This document shows, piece by piece, positions 25,850 to 35,111 of a DNA stretch of 64,000 nucleotides. The notes beneath the pieces are model-generated. The model was not told where the DNA came from, did not search any database, and saw nothing but the letters and a program-made list of their open reading frames with translations. Both the position numbers and the translations under genes were made by a program. This DNA is from Candidatus Zhuqueibacterota bacterium (GTDB lineage Bacteria; Zhuqueibacterota; Zhuqueibacteria; Oceanimicrobiales; Oceanimicrobiaceae), in the NCBI GenBank assembly GCA_029262055.1, contig JAJDAD010000002.1, forward strand, positions 1-64,000. Direction: 5' to 3'. Every line of letters starts with the position of its first letter. Position 1 is the first letter of the stretch.

Positions 25850-26272
25850 ATGGTTTCGGAATTTCATTACCGTCGTCGCGTGGAGTTTGCCGACACCGAC
25901 CTCGCGGGAATTATGCACTTCGCCCGTTTCTTTGTTTTTATGGAAACCGCGGAACACGAGTTTTTGCGTTCGTTCGGCACAAGCGTGTCGACAACGTTTG
26001 AGGATAACAAAATTGGCTGGCCCAGACTGACGGCATCAGCCGAGTACATTCGTCCCTTGAAGTTTGAGGACGTAGTGGACATCTATCTTTTCGTCGATCG
26101 CAAGGGCCAGAAATCCTTGAGCTACAAATTTGTCTTCGAGCACGACGGCGAGCTGGTTGCCCGTGGAGAAATGGCCAGCGCCTGCTGCATTTGTAATCCG
26201 GGAGAGGCGATTCGGGCCATTACCATTCCCCCGGAACTGGCAGAGCAGATAGAAGAATACCGAGCAGAATAG
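25850..26272 (+). CDS. YbgC-like acyl-CoA thioesterase (4HBT family)
   Basis: The 140-residue hot-dog-fold protein begins FHYRRRVEFADTDLAGIMHFARFF. This holds the conserved Asp of YbgC-type thioesterases, within the pattern DTDxxGxxxHxxYF but with Arg-Phe instead of the usual Asn-Tyr or Ala-Tyr. The central helix and the strands up to LVARGEMASACC follow normally. It hydrolyses acyl thioesters. In this window it could release acyl groups for the LuxE/LuxC-like enzymes, but that is only inference from proximity. It is full length, in contrast to the truncated thioesterase at 2959. Confidence 0.83.
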   Translation: MVSEFHYRRRVEFADTDLAGIMHFARFFVFMETAEHEFLRSFGTSVSTTFEDNKIGWPRLTASAEYIRPLKFEDVVDIYLFVDRKGQKSLSYKFVFEHDGELVARGEMASACCICNPGEAIRAITIPPELAEQIEEYRAE

Positions 26273-26338
26273 CATCGCCGCTGCAGTTCTGCGTGTCTGA
26301 GGGTAGTGAAGTTAGCTGCAACAGAGCATGGGAGATAG

Positions 26339-27757
26339 ATGATGAGCAGGCTTACTCTAAGGAACGTTCATATTCTTTACCTCTTTGTATCTGTCAATAT
26401 TCTGCATGGTCAAAACATTTCGCATACATTTTACTATCCACTGAATATTGGCGACTACTGGGAATATGTAGAACGGCCGCAAGGATTCCAAAAAACAGTA
26501 GAAGTCATTGGCGATTCACTTATGTCAGATGGCCATGAGTATCGTCTTATTGAAGAAGGGTATCTATTAAATAGCAAGGATTTGGTATTTCAGCGTGTCA
26601 ATGAGCAAGATTGGCTACTACAGTTTGAGCCGCACCGACAGGAAGCGATTCTTTTCTTCAAGTTCGATCTTAGTGTCGGTGACAGGTGGCATTTTGCTCT
26701 GTACTCTCCCGCCGATTCAGTCTCTTTTGAAGTAAAGCATATTGCAGACACCACTCTTTGGGACCGCCGATTCAAATATGCACTCATAGAAGATGACTTT
26801 GACATTGCTCCCAGCGTCTATTACTTAGGCGATAGTCTCGGGGTTTTCTTTCATGGCTTCGAAGGTGGCTTTGAGCAGCTCACGGGGGGAATAGTTGATG
26901 GACTGGAGTTCGGCACATTGACCGGAACACCAAGAGGCTCATTCTACCCTCTTCATATTGGAGACATATGGCAGTATCAAGATCAGACGAACCTGGAAAT
27001 AGAAACTCATGAGGTTGTTGGTGACACGCTGATAAATGAACAGACTTACTATGTTTTTCATGTGGCATGGAGTCATCCCTCAATACCTGAGCGATTCTAT
27101 TATCGAACGCTCAATGATTCTTCGTGGGTTGTCGAGTACTCACAGGACGCGCGAGACGGTAGCTGGCAAGAAGTCATCGCATACAAACTTAATGCCGGTT
27201 TTGATGAGCATTGGGAAGCTTTGACAGGCCCAACTCAATTGGATAGTATCGGGCTGGCTTCTGTTTTTGGTAAGTCGCACCCAGCTTTGTTCTATGGAGT
27301 ATTCAACGGGTTTTTCACCCATCAGGAGGTACTTGCGAGAGAACTTGGATTTGTTGGCCGGTTCGGTGAAGGGGAAGTATCTACCACAATCTTACAAGGT
27401 GCAATAATTGCTGGGAACCAATTCGGGAATGTTACTCATGTTGGTAACAACGAACCTCAACAACCAGTAACCACAATCCTGAAACCGAATTACCCCAATC
27501 CCTTTAATGCCGAAACTCGGATCGCTTTCGAAACTCCTTCATCTGGATTTGTTTCTTTGAAAATTTTCAATCTGCTTGGTGAAGAGGTGAGATCTTTATT
27601 TGAACACAAAATATCACAAGGTCCGGATTCAATTGTTTGGGATGGTGAGGATAACCTTGGCAACCTTGTTAGCAGTGGAATCTACATCTATCGCCTACGA
27701 CATACATTGAAGGACGGAACAGTGACGCTTAGCAGGAAATTGCTTCTGCTCAAGTGA
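26339..27757 (+). CDS. Secreted protein with C-terminal FlgD/type-IX-like sorting domain
   Basis: The 472-residue protein has an N-terminal signal peptide (to about residue 25) and beta-rich repeats of about 200 residues: YPLNIGDYWEY near residue 34 and a matching YPLHIGDIWQYQD near 205, indicating an internal duplication. The last 90 residues begin NYPNPFNAETRIAFETP and end SRKLLLLK, the classical FlgD-like/type A sorting tail of Bacteroidota, Ignavibacteria and KSB1-type bacteria. The gene is clearly more AT-rich than its neighbours, with AT-ending codons, which suggests separate origin. Exported to the surface or medium. Function unknown. Confidence 0.8.
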   Translation: MMSRLTLRNVHILYLFVSVNILHGQNISHTFYYPLNIGDYWEYVERPQGFQKTVEVIGDSLMSDGHEYRLIEEGYLLNSKDLVFQRVNEQDWLLQFEPHRQEAILFFKFDLSVGDRWHFALYSPADSVSFEVKHIADTTLWDRRFKYALIEDDFDIAPSVYYLGDSLGVFFHGFEGGFEQLTGGIVDGLEFGTLTGTPRGSFYPLHIGDIWQYQDQTNLEIETHEVVGDTLINEQTYYVFHVAWSHPSIPERFYYRTLNDSSWVVEYSQDARDGSWQEVIAYKLNAGFDEHWEALTGPTQLDSIGLASVFGKSHPALFYGVFNGFFTHQEVLARELGFVGRFGEGEVSTTILQGAIIAGNQFGNVTHVGNNEPQQPVTTILKPNYPNPFNAETRIAFETPSSGFVSLKIFNLLGEEVRSLFEHKISQGPDSIVWDGEDNLGNLVSSGIYIYRLRHTLKDGTVTLSRKLLLLK

Positions 27758-27803
27758 TGCAGTTCGCCATGAAGCAATAGTCGTCGATGAACATGGAGTT
27801 CTC

Positions 27804-28481
27804 ATGTCCAATTCACTAAAACTTGAAGAAGTACGTAAGAGTTATGACTTCGACGCCCATAAAGTTGAAGTACTCAAGGGTGTTACCCTGGACCTAACCA
27901 GCGGCCAGTCTGCTGCCATCACCGGACCCTCCGGGTGTGGAAAAAGTACCCTGCTTCACATCATCGGTACGCTGGATACGCCATCATCCGGGCGGCTGGA
28001 AATCGACGGCAACGATCCCGTGTCCCTGTCCGAACCGGAATTGGCGCGTTTTCGCAACCAGATGATTGGCTTTGTCTTTCAGGATCATCATCTCTTGCCG
28101 CAGTACTCAGTCTTAGAAAATACGCTGCTCCCGGCCATGCCTTTCCCAAGCGGCGACGGTGATTCCGAGAACCGAGCAGCGCTTTTGCTGGAAAAAGTCG
28201 GGCTTTCACATCGCATTCACCATCGTCCGGCCGAGCTTTCCGGTGGTGAACGGCAACGGGTTGCAGTCGCCAGAGCCCTGATTAACCGGCCGAAAATCTT
28301 ACTCTGCGACGAGCCTACCGGCAATCTTGATTCCAACACGGCGGCCTCAGTTGCCGACCTGTTTTTTGAGTTACATGCGCAAGAGCAGAACATTTTGATC
28401 GTGGTCACGCACAGCTCTGATCTGGCCCAGCGCTTTGAAACCAGGTTCACCTTGCGAGAGGGCAAATGCGTCGCAGTTTAG
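27804..28481 (+). CDS. LolD-like ABC transporter ATP-binding protein
   Basis: The 225-residue ATPase has Walker A GPSGCGKST (about residues 36-44), a Q-loop in VFQDHHLLPQ, signature LSGGERQRVAVARAL and Walker B ILLCDEPTGNLDS, and a VVTHSSDLAQR H-loop. The HHLLPQYSVLENTLLPA region fits the LolD/MacB class of ATPases, which partner FtsX-type permeases to move lipoproteins or drive mechanotransmission. The gene overlaps the permease start by 16 bases. It probably powers that permease; the cargo is unknown. Confidence 0.88.
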   Translation: MSNSLKLEEVRKSYDFDAHKVEVLKGVTLDLTSGQSAAITGPSGCGKSTLLHIIGTLDTPSSGRLEIDGNDPVSLSEPELARFRNQMIGFVFQDHHLLPQYSVLENTLLPAMPFPSGDGDSENRAALLLEKVGLSHRIHHRPAELSGGERQRVAVARALINRPKILLCDEPTGNLDSNTAASVADLFFELHAQEQNILIVVTHSSDLAQRFETRFTLREGKCVAV

Positions 28482-31400
28482 TCTATTTTTGGCGCCTGAA
28501 CCTGGCGGTCATGCTCGGTGCTGCCGTGGCCACGGCTGTGCTGACCGGCGCTCTGCTGGTCGGTGACTCGGTAAAAGGCAGTTTGCGCGACCTGACTCTG
28601 GAGCGGCTCGGCGGCATCGATTATGTGATGCTGACGCGGGATTTCCACCGGGAGGAGCTGGCCTCGGATCTGGCGGCGACACCAGGCTTTTCCGAAAAGT
28701 TCAGGGCTGCGGCACCAGCAATTCTCGTCAACGGCTCCGCGGTGCAGGCAAAGACGCGGGCGCGGGCTTCACGCATAAACATCCTCGGAGCGGATGAGCG
28801 CTTCATGGGACTGTATGCGCTAGACAGCAAATCAGACCCCTTCAAAGAACTGGCGGCAGCCGGTGACCGCCCTTTCCCGGCAATTGTGATTAATCGCGCC
28901 CTGCAAGGTGAGCTACATGCGCAGGTCGGCGACCAGATCATTCTGTCGTTTGAAAAACCGAGCGATATTGCACGCGGCTCATTGCTGGGCCACAAAGATA
29001 GCGAGGCTGTGATCCAGGCGGTTCGCTGCCGACTTGTTGACGTTGTCGCGGATCAGGGTGTGGGCCGGTTCGGTCTGCGACCACACCAGGCCTTGCCTTT
29101 GAATGCATTTGTATCCATGCCGGCACTGCGGAAGGCGCTGCAGCGACCGGGTGCGGCAAATCTGTTTGCCGTTGCGCAAACAGACGGGGGCGAAACGGAG
29201 GATCACTCCGGAGTGTTGCAGGATCTCCTGAAAAGCGTCGTGACCATCGAGGATCTCGGACTGGAATTGCGTCCGGCAAATGCCGGCGTTGTTCTGGCGA
29301 GCAGGGAAGCTGTTTTGTCGGAAACGACGACGAGCATTGCAGAGGCTGTCACAAAGGAGCTGGGGTTTCAGGCATTGCCGAGTTACACGTACCTTGCGAA
29401 CGCCATCCGCAAAGGGGATCGGCTTACTCCTTATTCGACTGTGACCGGCCTGGACCTGCCGGTCGCACAGCCGTTTTCGCAACTGACCCTGCTGAGCGGC
29501 AAAGCTGCTGCCCCGTTACAAGGGAACGACATCCTGCTAAATGAATGGGCCGCCAACGACCTGCGAGCCAGGCCTGGGGACACGGTCGAGATGACCTATT
29601 TTGCGGTAGGCGAGCGCGACCAGCTTTACACGCAGGAGCAGGAATTTGTGGTCAAAGGCATTGTTGCCATGACCGGGCTGGCAATCGATAAGAACTTGAC
29701 GCCGGAATTTCCGGGGATTGCCGATGCTGAAAACATGGCTGACTGGGACCCGCCGTTTGAAGTGGACCTCTCCCTGATTCGCCCCAAAGATGAACTGTAC
29801 TGGGACAAATATCATAGCGCGCCGAAGGCATTTGTGGCTCTGAACAGAGGGCGCGAGCTTTGGCGGAGTCGTTTTGGCGCTACCACATCTGTGCGTCTGG
29901 AGGCCCAAACTGCCGCCGCCCGCGATGAGTTTGTAGACCGCTTCATGACCAGAGTGGTGCCGGAAGAGTTTGATCTTGCCTTTGCACCGGTCAAAGTCCA
30001 GGGCCTGAAGTCGTCGCAAGGCGCCACCGATTTTAGTGGCTTGTTCATCGGATTCAGTTTGTTCCTGATCGTGTCGGCGTCGTTGATCGTGGCGTTGTTG
30101 TTCCGGCTTGGCATCGAGCAGCGCACCAAAGAAATCGGGGTGCTGCTCTCATTGGGGTTTCCCGGGAAGCGTATCCGGCGGCAGTTCCTCAAGGAAGGCC
30201 TGCTGCTGTCGGCTGCCGGTGCGGTTTTGGGCCTTGGCGGAGCGGTGGCGTATGCCGGGCTCATGATGGCAGGTTTGCGCTCGTGGTGGCTGGCCGCGGT
30301 GGGATCGCCATTTTTGTTTCTGCATGTGACAACGACCAGTTTGGCCATTGGGTATTTCGTGTCAGTCTTTGTGGTCCTGCTGTCGATCTGGCTCGGGTTT
30401 CGGAAAGTAAGCAAGGTGCCGGCGCCCGTACTTCTGGCCGGCGGCGTGGCGCAGCGGGCGGCTCAGACTGCCGGCGCCGGACGGAAGTGGCTGGCTCTGG
30501 GGACGCTTGCTCTCGCACTGATTCTCGCATCTGTGCCCTACGTGCTTCCCGGAGTGGCCAAAACAGGTATATTCTTTGGTGTCGGCACACTTCTCTTGAT
30601 TTCCGGCCTGGTTTTCTTTTCCATTTGGCTGCGAGGAAAACACAGGACGATTTCAGTCAGACAGAGGGTGGTGAGCCTGGCCCGCCTGGGCGCGCGTAAC
30701 ACCCCGAGGAATCCTGGCCGCAGCCTGCTCAGCACAGCTTTGGTGGCGAGCGCGTGTTTCGTCATCGTGGCAGTGGGAGCAAACCGGGTCGACTTTGGCA
30801 AGGAGTTGTTGGAAAAGAACTCCGGTGCCGGCGGTTTTAACCTGATCGCGCAATCAGATATTCCATTGCTGCACGACCTTACAACGGAGGACGGCCGTTT
30901 CGAACTGGGTTTTTCTGACGAAGATTCAGAACTGCTGACCCAGGCCAGTATCATTCCGTTCCGCTATCTTCCGGGCGATGATGCCAGCTGCCTGAATCTG
31001 TACCAGGTTGATAAGCCGAGATTGCTCGGCGTTCCGGCAGCACAGGTCGAACGAGGCGGGTTCAGTTTTCAGCAAATCGTGGGTCTTGACCAGGCCGGGG
31101 TCTCGACCCCCTGGCAGCTATTGACACAAGAGACCGAAGCAGATGTGATCCCTGCTTTCGGTGATTTTAATTCCGTGCTATGGATTCTCCATTCAGGGTT
31201 GGGCAAGGATGTTAAAATTGTTGATGAATTTGGCAAGGAGGTCAGGCTGCGCTTCGTCGGCCTTTTTAAGAAGAGCATTTTCCAGAGCGAGCTGCTTATT
31301 TCCGAGCAGAACTTCCTGAAGCATTTTCCCAGCAGGAGTGGCTATTCGTACTACCTGTTCGCGACGACGCCGGAAACCAGCAGCCGTCACGCCGGGATGC

Positions 31401-31861
31401 TCGAAGCAACGCTCTCCGACTACGGCTTTGACCTGACCACGACCGCAGAACGTCTCACGAATTTTCAGGCGGTTGAAAACACTTATCTCTCCACCTTTCA
31501 GACACTGGGCGGGCTGGGGCTGTTGCTGGGAACCGTAGGACTCGGGATCATTTTGATCCGCAGTGTGGTGGAACGAAGGGGTGAGCTGGCCACATTGCGC
31601 GCCTTCGGATTCCGTCGCTCGATTCTGGCGGTTCTGGTGGTGGCTGAGAATGGCTTCCTGCTGGGACTTGGTATTGCTATCGGCGGGATTGCGGCTGTCA
31701 TTGCAGTTGCCCCGCACGTTTTGGCGGATGTAGCGCAGATACCGTGGTGGTCGCTGGCCGGGAGTCTATTGGCCGTTTTTTTGGTTGGAATGTTGGCGAG
31801 TATTGCTGCGGTGCTGCTCGCGTTAAGAATTCCTCTGCTGCCTGCTTTGCGTGCTGAATAG
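28466..31861 (+). CDS. Large FtsX-type ABC permease
   Basis: The 1131-residue protein starts with a membrane segment (about residues 13-35) and a DSVKGSLRDLTLERLG motif, followed by a large extracytoplasmic domain. Two sets of FtsX-like helices follow: one near residues 530-665 (including RTKEIGVLLSLGFPGKRIRRQFL) and one at the C-terminus (RGELATLRAFGFRRSI). Two further hydrophobic segments lie near 675-715. A second extracytoplasmic domain lies between. This double FtsX layout is like large permeases that work with a single LolD-like ATPase dimer. Because it starts inside the ATPase gene, the two are translated together. Probable roles are lipoprotein or lipid extrusion, or signal transmission, but not resolvable. 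Confidence 0.85.
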   Translation: MRRSLVYFWRLNLAVMLGAAVATAVLTGALLVGDSVKGSLRDLTLERLGGIDYVMLTRDFHREELASDLAATPGFSEKFRAAAPAILVNGSAVQAKTRARASRINILGADERFMGLYALDSKSDPFKELAAAGDRPFPAIVINRALQGELHAQVGDQIILSFEKPSDIARGSLLGHKDSEAVIQAVRCRLVDVVADQGVGRFGLRPHQALPLNAFVSMPALRKALQRPGAANLFAVAQTDGGETEDHSGVLQDLLKSVVTIEDLGLELRPANAGVVLASREAVLSETTTSIAEAVTKELGFQALPSYTYLANAIRKGDRLTPYSTVTGLDLPVAQPFSQLTLLSGKAAAPLQGNDILLNEWAANDLRARPGDTVEMTYFAVGERDQLYTQEQEFVVKGIVAMTGLAIDKNLTPEFPGIADAENMADWDPPFEVDLSLIRPKDELYWDKYHSAPKAFVALNRGRELWRSRFGATTSVRLEAQTAAARDEFVDRFMTRVVPEEFDLAFAPVKVQGLKSSQGATDFSGLFIGFSLFLIVSASLIVALLFRLGIEQRTKEIGVLLSLGFPGKRIRRQFLKEGLLLSAAGAVLGLGGAVAYAGLMMAGLRSWWLAAVGSPFLFLHVTTTSLAIGYFVSVFVVLLSIWLGFRKVSKVPAPVLLAGGVAQRAAQTAGAGRKWLALGTLALALILASVPYVLPGVAKTGIFFGVGTLLLISGLVFFSIWLRGKHRTISVRQRVVSLARLGARNTPRNPGRSLLSTALVASACFVIVAVGANRVDFGKELLEKNSGAGGFNLIAQSDIPLLHDLTTEDGRFELGFSDEDSELLTQASIIPFRYLPGDDASCLNLYQVDKPRLLGVPAAQVERGGFSFQQIVGLDQAGVSTPWQLLTQETEADVIPAFGDFNSVLWILHSGLGKDVKIVDEFGKEVRLRFVGLFKKSIFQSELLISEQNFLKHFPSRSGYSYYLFATTPETSSRHAGMLEATLSDYGFDLTTTAERLTNFQAVENTYLSTFQTLGGLGLLLGTVGLGIILIRSVVERRGELATLRAFGFRRSILAVLVVAENGFLLGLGIAIGGIAAVIAVAPHVLADVAQIPWWSLAGSLLAVFLVGMLASIAAVLLALRIPLLPALRAE

Positions 31862-31878
31862 ACCGGCTGACGAAAAAG

Positions 31879-33303
31879 CTATCCGAAGATCAGCTTCAAC
31901 AAGTAGTAAATGCTGATTGCCCCTATTGCGCCCGCTGGAATAGTAATCACCCATGAAATGACAATATTGGTCACCACGCGTAAGTTGAGGGCGCCGAGGC
32001 CCCTGGCCAGACCAACACCCAGGACACCGCCGACAAGCGTATGCGTCGTACTTATCGGTAGCCCTAGTTTTGACGCGAGTACAATCGTTGTCGCTGCCGC
32101 AAACTCAGCCGCAAATCCCCGCGTGGGAGTAAGCTCGGTTATTTTCTTCCCAATAGTCATCATCACTCGCCAGCCCCAGGTCGACAGGCCAACAACAATT
32201 CCTACGCCGCCAAGACCCAAAACCCAAAGTGGGACTGCTGAGTTCATGGCCAGTTGCCCGGTCTGCAAAATGACGATTACGGCGGCGAGAGGACCTACCG
32301 CGTTCGCAACGTCATTTGCGCCATGTGCGAAAGCGACAAAAGCCGCACTCAGAATTTGCAAATAAACGAAAATGCGTTCGACAGCTTTGTACTCTGCACT
32401 GCCCTGTTCAACTGATGTTCCTTCCTCAATTTCGCTGTTGAGCGTCTCAAGATTACGCACCATGGTCGAAAGTTGTTCTCTCAATTCCCCCTGGACTTCA
32501 CCCGATGCCTTCTGGAGGTGCTGTAGTGCTTTTGTTACACCGCGCGTCACGGTCGCTGATTGCCTCATCACCACTCGCTCTTGAATCTCAGTGACCTTGA
32601 TTCGCTTCACCAGCATGGCACTGATCAGGGCCGCGACAACTCCAACCGCGACGGCTACCAGTATAGCCTCTGAAAAGGCCAAGTCTAATTTAAGATTCTT
32701 CAAACCTTTGAAAACCATGGTCAAAGTCAGGACCAGAAAGACGACGAACACCAGGTATGGCGTGACTTTTTTTGCTCTGCCAACCGGGTCATTGCTATAA
32801 TAGATCAGTCGACGCAGGAAGGTGAACAGTGTAAAGGAGATAGTCCCGCACATCAACGGCGAGACAACCCAACTAGCAACGACTGAACCGACCTTCCCCC
32901 AATCAGCAGCGGCCATTCCGCCATACATCACACCAAACCCCAGAACGGCGCCAACTATCGAGTGTGTTGTGGAGACCGGCCACCCAAAATAGGACGCGAC
33001 TTGCAGCCAGACAGCAGCCGCCAGGAGCGCGCCAATCATGCCGTATACCAGGTCCAGTTCGGAGCCCAAAAACAAATCCGGACTGATTATCCCCTTCCGA
33101 ATTGTCTCAGAAACATGCGTGCCGACCAGGAATGCACCAGCGAACTCGAGAAAGGCAGCCATAATCACTGCCTGTTTGACGGTCAACGCACCGGAGCCAA
33201 CCGATGTGCCCATTGCGTTGGCAACATCGTTGGCGCCAATACTCCACGCCATGTAGAACCCACCGCAAACCGCTATGATTAGGAGTATAGATTCGACTTC
33301 CAT
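31879..33303 (-). CDS. pit: PiT-family inorganic phosphate transporter
   Basis: The 474-residue protein has two homologous transport halves carrying the PiT signature: SIGANDVANAMGTSVGSGALT near residue 21 and AHGANDVANAVGPLA near residue 325. A hydrophilic central loop of roughly 110 residues (about 215-315) lies between them. Each half ends in the PisTTH-type motif (PVSTTHSIVGAVLGFGV and PISTTHTLVGGVLGVG). It carries phosphate or metal-phosphate by a cation gradient. It is the last gene of the - strand phosphate locus and follows the DUF47 gene by 33 bases, a pairing commonly seen for low-affinity uptake. Confidence 0.92.
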   Translation of the reverse strand: MEVESILLIIAVCGGFYMAWSIGANDVANAMGTSVGSGALTVKQAVIMAAFLEFAGAFLVGTHVSETIRKGIISPDLFLGSELDLVYGMIGALLAAAVWLQVASYFGWPVSTTHSIVGAVLGFGVMYGGMAAADWGKVGSVVASWVVSPLMCGTISFTLFTFLRRLIYYSNDPVGRAKKVTPYLVFVVFLVLTLTMVFKGLKNLKLDLAFSEAILVAVAVGVVAALISAMLVKRIKVTEIQERVVMRQSATVTRGVTKALQHLQKASGEVQGELREQLSTMVRNLETLNSEIEEGTSVEQGSAEYKAVERIFVYLQILSAAFVAFAHGANDVANAVGPLAAVIVILQTGQLAMNSAVPLWVLGLGGVGIVVGLSTWGWRVMMTIGKKITELTPTRGFAAEFAAATTIVLASKLGLPISTTHTLVGGVLGVGLARGLGALNLRVVTNIVISWVITIPAGAIGAISIYYLLKLIFG

Positions 33304-33336
33304 TTGTGCCCCTTCAGATGCTCGCTGTCGGCTAAC

Positions 33337-34014
33337 CTATTTGAGTTCCAGTAGCATTCGGACCCGGTTGGCCAATTTTTCGGATAAATTACCTAGCGCT
33401 GCAATTGATTGTAGTATTCCTACCCAGAGTGTGAAGCTAGTATATGAAAATTTGTCGTCCATATTATAGAGCTTTCTGCTCAAGTCTCTTTGCAGGATGT
33501 CAGCCTCATGCTCCAGAAAGGCGACGTGATCTATCATTTCCTGGACTTTTTCGGCTTCTTTTCCTCCAAAAGAGGTCGTCAGGAGTTCATCCATTTCCCG
33601 GATTATCTTGTGCGCCTCAGCCACAGCTTCGAAGTTTTTGTCCAGGAATTTTTGCAGCTCAGCGTCCATTCCCTCCAACGGCGCAATTTTCTTCATCGTC
33701 ATCAACACACCGATATCTTCAGCTTTATCGGCAATGTCGTCCTGCAAAGAGAGAATTTCCAGCAAGTCTCCTCGATTAACAGCTAGAAAGAGGCCCTTGG
33801 GGAGGTTATTTCTAATTTCATTTTTTGTCAGGTCGGCTGCGTGCTCCAATTCCGATATCTCATCAGCTAACTTGCTTATCTTATCGTGATTTCCAGCACG
33901 GTAGGCGTCAAACATTTCATGCACCTTGTCGACGCACGCCGCCACCTTCTCCATGTGTGATTGTAGTGGTGAGAAAGGCGACCTTGCAAACAAATTACTG
34001 AATACACTCATCAA
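33337..34014 (-). CDS. DUF47 / PhoU-like phosphate-transport regulator
   Basis: The 225-residue all-helical protein resembles the DUF47 (TIGR00153) family, which pairs with PiT carriers. FARSPFSPLQSHMEKVAACVDK at the start, EISELEHAADLTKNEIRNNL with a metal-binding ExxxD-type motif, DLLEILSLQDDIADKAEDIG, and the second acidic pair VAFLEHEADIL are visible. It probably modulates the adjacent PiT transporter in the cytoplasm. A separate PhoU lies 4.6 kb upstream, so the locus encodes two PhoU-like regulators. Confidence 0.87.
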   Translation of the reverse strand: MMSVFSNLFARSPFSPLQSHMEKVAACVDKVHEMFDAYRAGNHDKISKLADEISELEHAADLTKNEIRNNLPKGLFLAVNRGDLLEILSLQDDIADKAEDIGVLMTMKKIAPLEGMDAELQKFLDKNFEAVAEAHKIIREMDELLTTSFGGKEAEKVQEMIDHVAFLEHEADILQRDLSRKLYNMDDKFSYTSFTLWVGILQSIAALGNLSEKLANRVRMLLELK

Positions 34015-34079
34015 TCCTCCAAACTGGCTGTTTATTGATCAAACTTATTTATACTCGGATATCCAAAACGGACTTCTCT

Positions 34080-34343
34080 GCGAACCGTGGGCTAAGCAAT
34101 TCCCCTGAAACCTTTCGTGAGGAAACAAACTTGATTTGGCCTTGGAGACATCGGTTCGGGTGCCGGTGTACTTTTCCTCAAAAGCAATGGGATCGGCATA
34201 TTTAACAAGTTGCTGCAGCGCTGGTTGCTAAGCGGCATCGGAATTGGGAATGGACCAAACTTAAAGCTCGGCCACACCGATCGACGGGACTTCGCTCTGG
34301 TGCTTATTCAGCCATTCGATCAATGCGACAGATTGCCAAATTA
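34080..34343 (-). pseudogene. Possible decayed gene remnant between pstB and DUF47 gene
   Basis: The 329-base gap 34015-34343 holds no intact gene. Directly behind the pstB stop, the frame read on the minus strand gives protein-like text interrupted by two stops: a segment with ALIEWLNKHQSEVPSIGVAEL, then TAA, a short stretch, TAG, and a run containing QQLVKYADPIAFEEKYTGTR. The composition looks coding rather than random. I do not recognise the family. It may be a relic of a gene that once lay between pstB and the DUF47 gene. Confidence 0.3.
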
Positions 34344-35111
34344 TTACCCGTATCTGCCTTCAATATACTCGGCGGTCTTTGGGTTCTGCGGTGTAATAAA
34401 TAAGTCCTTTGTGCGCGAATGCTCCATAATTTCGCCGAGAAGCATGAAAATACACTCTTTGCTGACTCGCCGCGCCTGGGCCATATTGTGCGTCACGATC
34501 AAGATCGTATAACGCCCAACTAAGCTCACCATAAGTTCCTCTACTGCGCGAGTTGCCTCTGCGTCCAGGGCCGAACACGGCTCATCCATGAGAATGACCT
34601 GTGGTTTTAAGGGGAGGAGGCGGGCAATGCAAAGTTTCTGTTGTTGTTCGAGCTGCAGAGTTGTTGCCCGTACCTTAAGCTTATCCTTTAGGTCATCCCA
34701 GAGAAAAACTTCCCGCAAAGATTTTTCGACTATTTCATCACTTTCCGATTTCTTCAAAGAAGTCCGGCTTGAGTGAACCCGCAAACCAAAAACAACGTTC
34801 TCATAAACCGAAATTGGCAACGGATTGGGGCGCTGGAATACCATGCCGACGGACTTTCGCAGCTCCGGAAGTGAGACATCGGGATCGTAAATATTCTTTC
34901 CAAGAACTTTGATCTCGCCGGTGGTTGTGACATTGCCATAACGTTCGTTGACGCGATTGAAAGATCGCAGAAGTGTAGTCTTGCCGCACCCGGATGGGCC
35001 GATCAGGGAGGTAATTATGCCATCCACCACATCAACGCTGACGTTGATGAGGGCCTGGAAGTCACCGTACCAGAGGTTGAGCCTCTCCGTTTGAATGCTG
35101 TAAGTGCTCAT
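34344..35111 (-). CDS. pstB: PstB phosphate ABC transporter ATPase with degenerate signature motif
   Basis: The 255-residue protein is a PstB: Walker A GPSGCGKTT (38-46), Q-loop Gln93 in VFQRPNPLPIS, Walker B VILMDEP (Glu177), SALD D-loop and H-loop His208 in VTHNMAQARR. However, the ABC signature LSGGQ is replaced by LQLEQ (about 152-156). In an ABC dimer the signature serves the partner's ATP site. The adjacent paralogue has an intact LSGGQ but lacks the Q-loop Gln and H-loop His. The two are expected to form a heterodimer with one good site. Its ATG overlaps the stop of that paralogue by four bases. Confidence 0.88.
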   Translation of the reverse strand: MSTYSIQTERLNLWYGDFQALINVSVDVVDGIITSLIGPSGCGKTTLLRSFNRVNERYGNVTTTGEIKVLGKNIYDPDVSLPELRKSVGMVFQRPNPLPISVYENVVFGLRVHSSRTSLKKSESDEIVEKSLREVFLWDDLKDKLKVRATTLQLEQQQKLCIARLLPLKPQVILMDEPCSALDAEATRAVEELMVSLVGRYTILIVTHNMAQARRVSKECIFMLLGEIMEHSRTKDLFITPQNPKTAEYIEGRYG

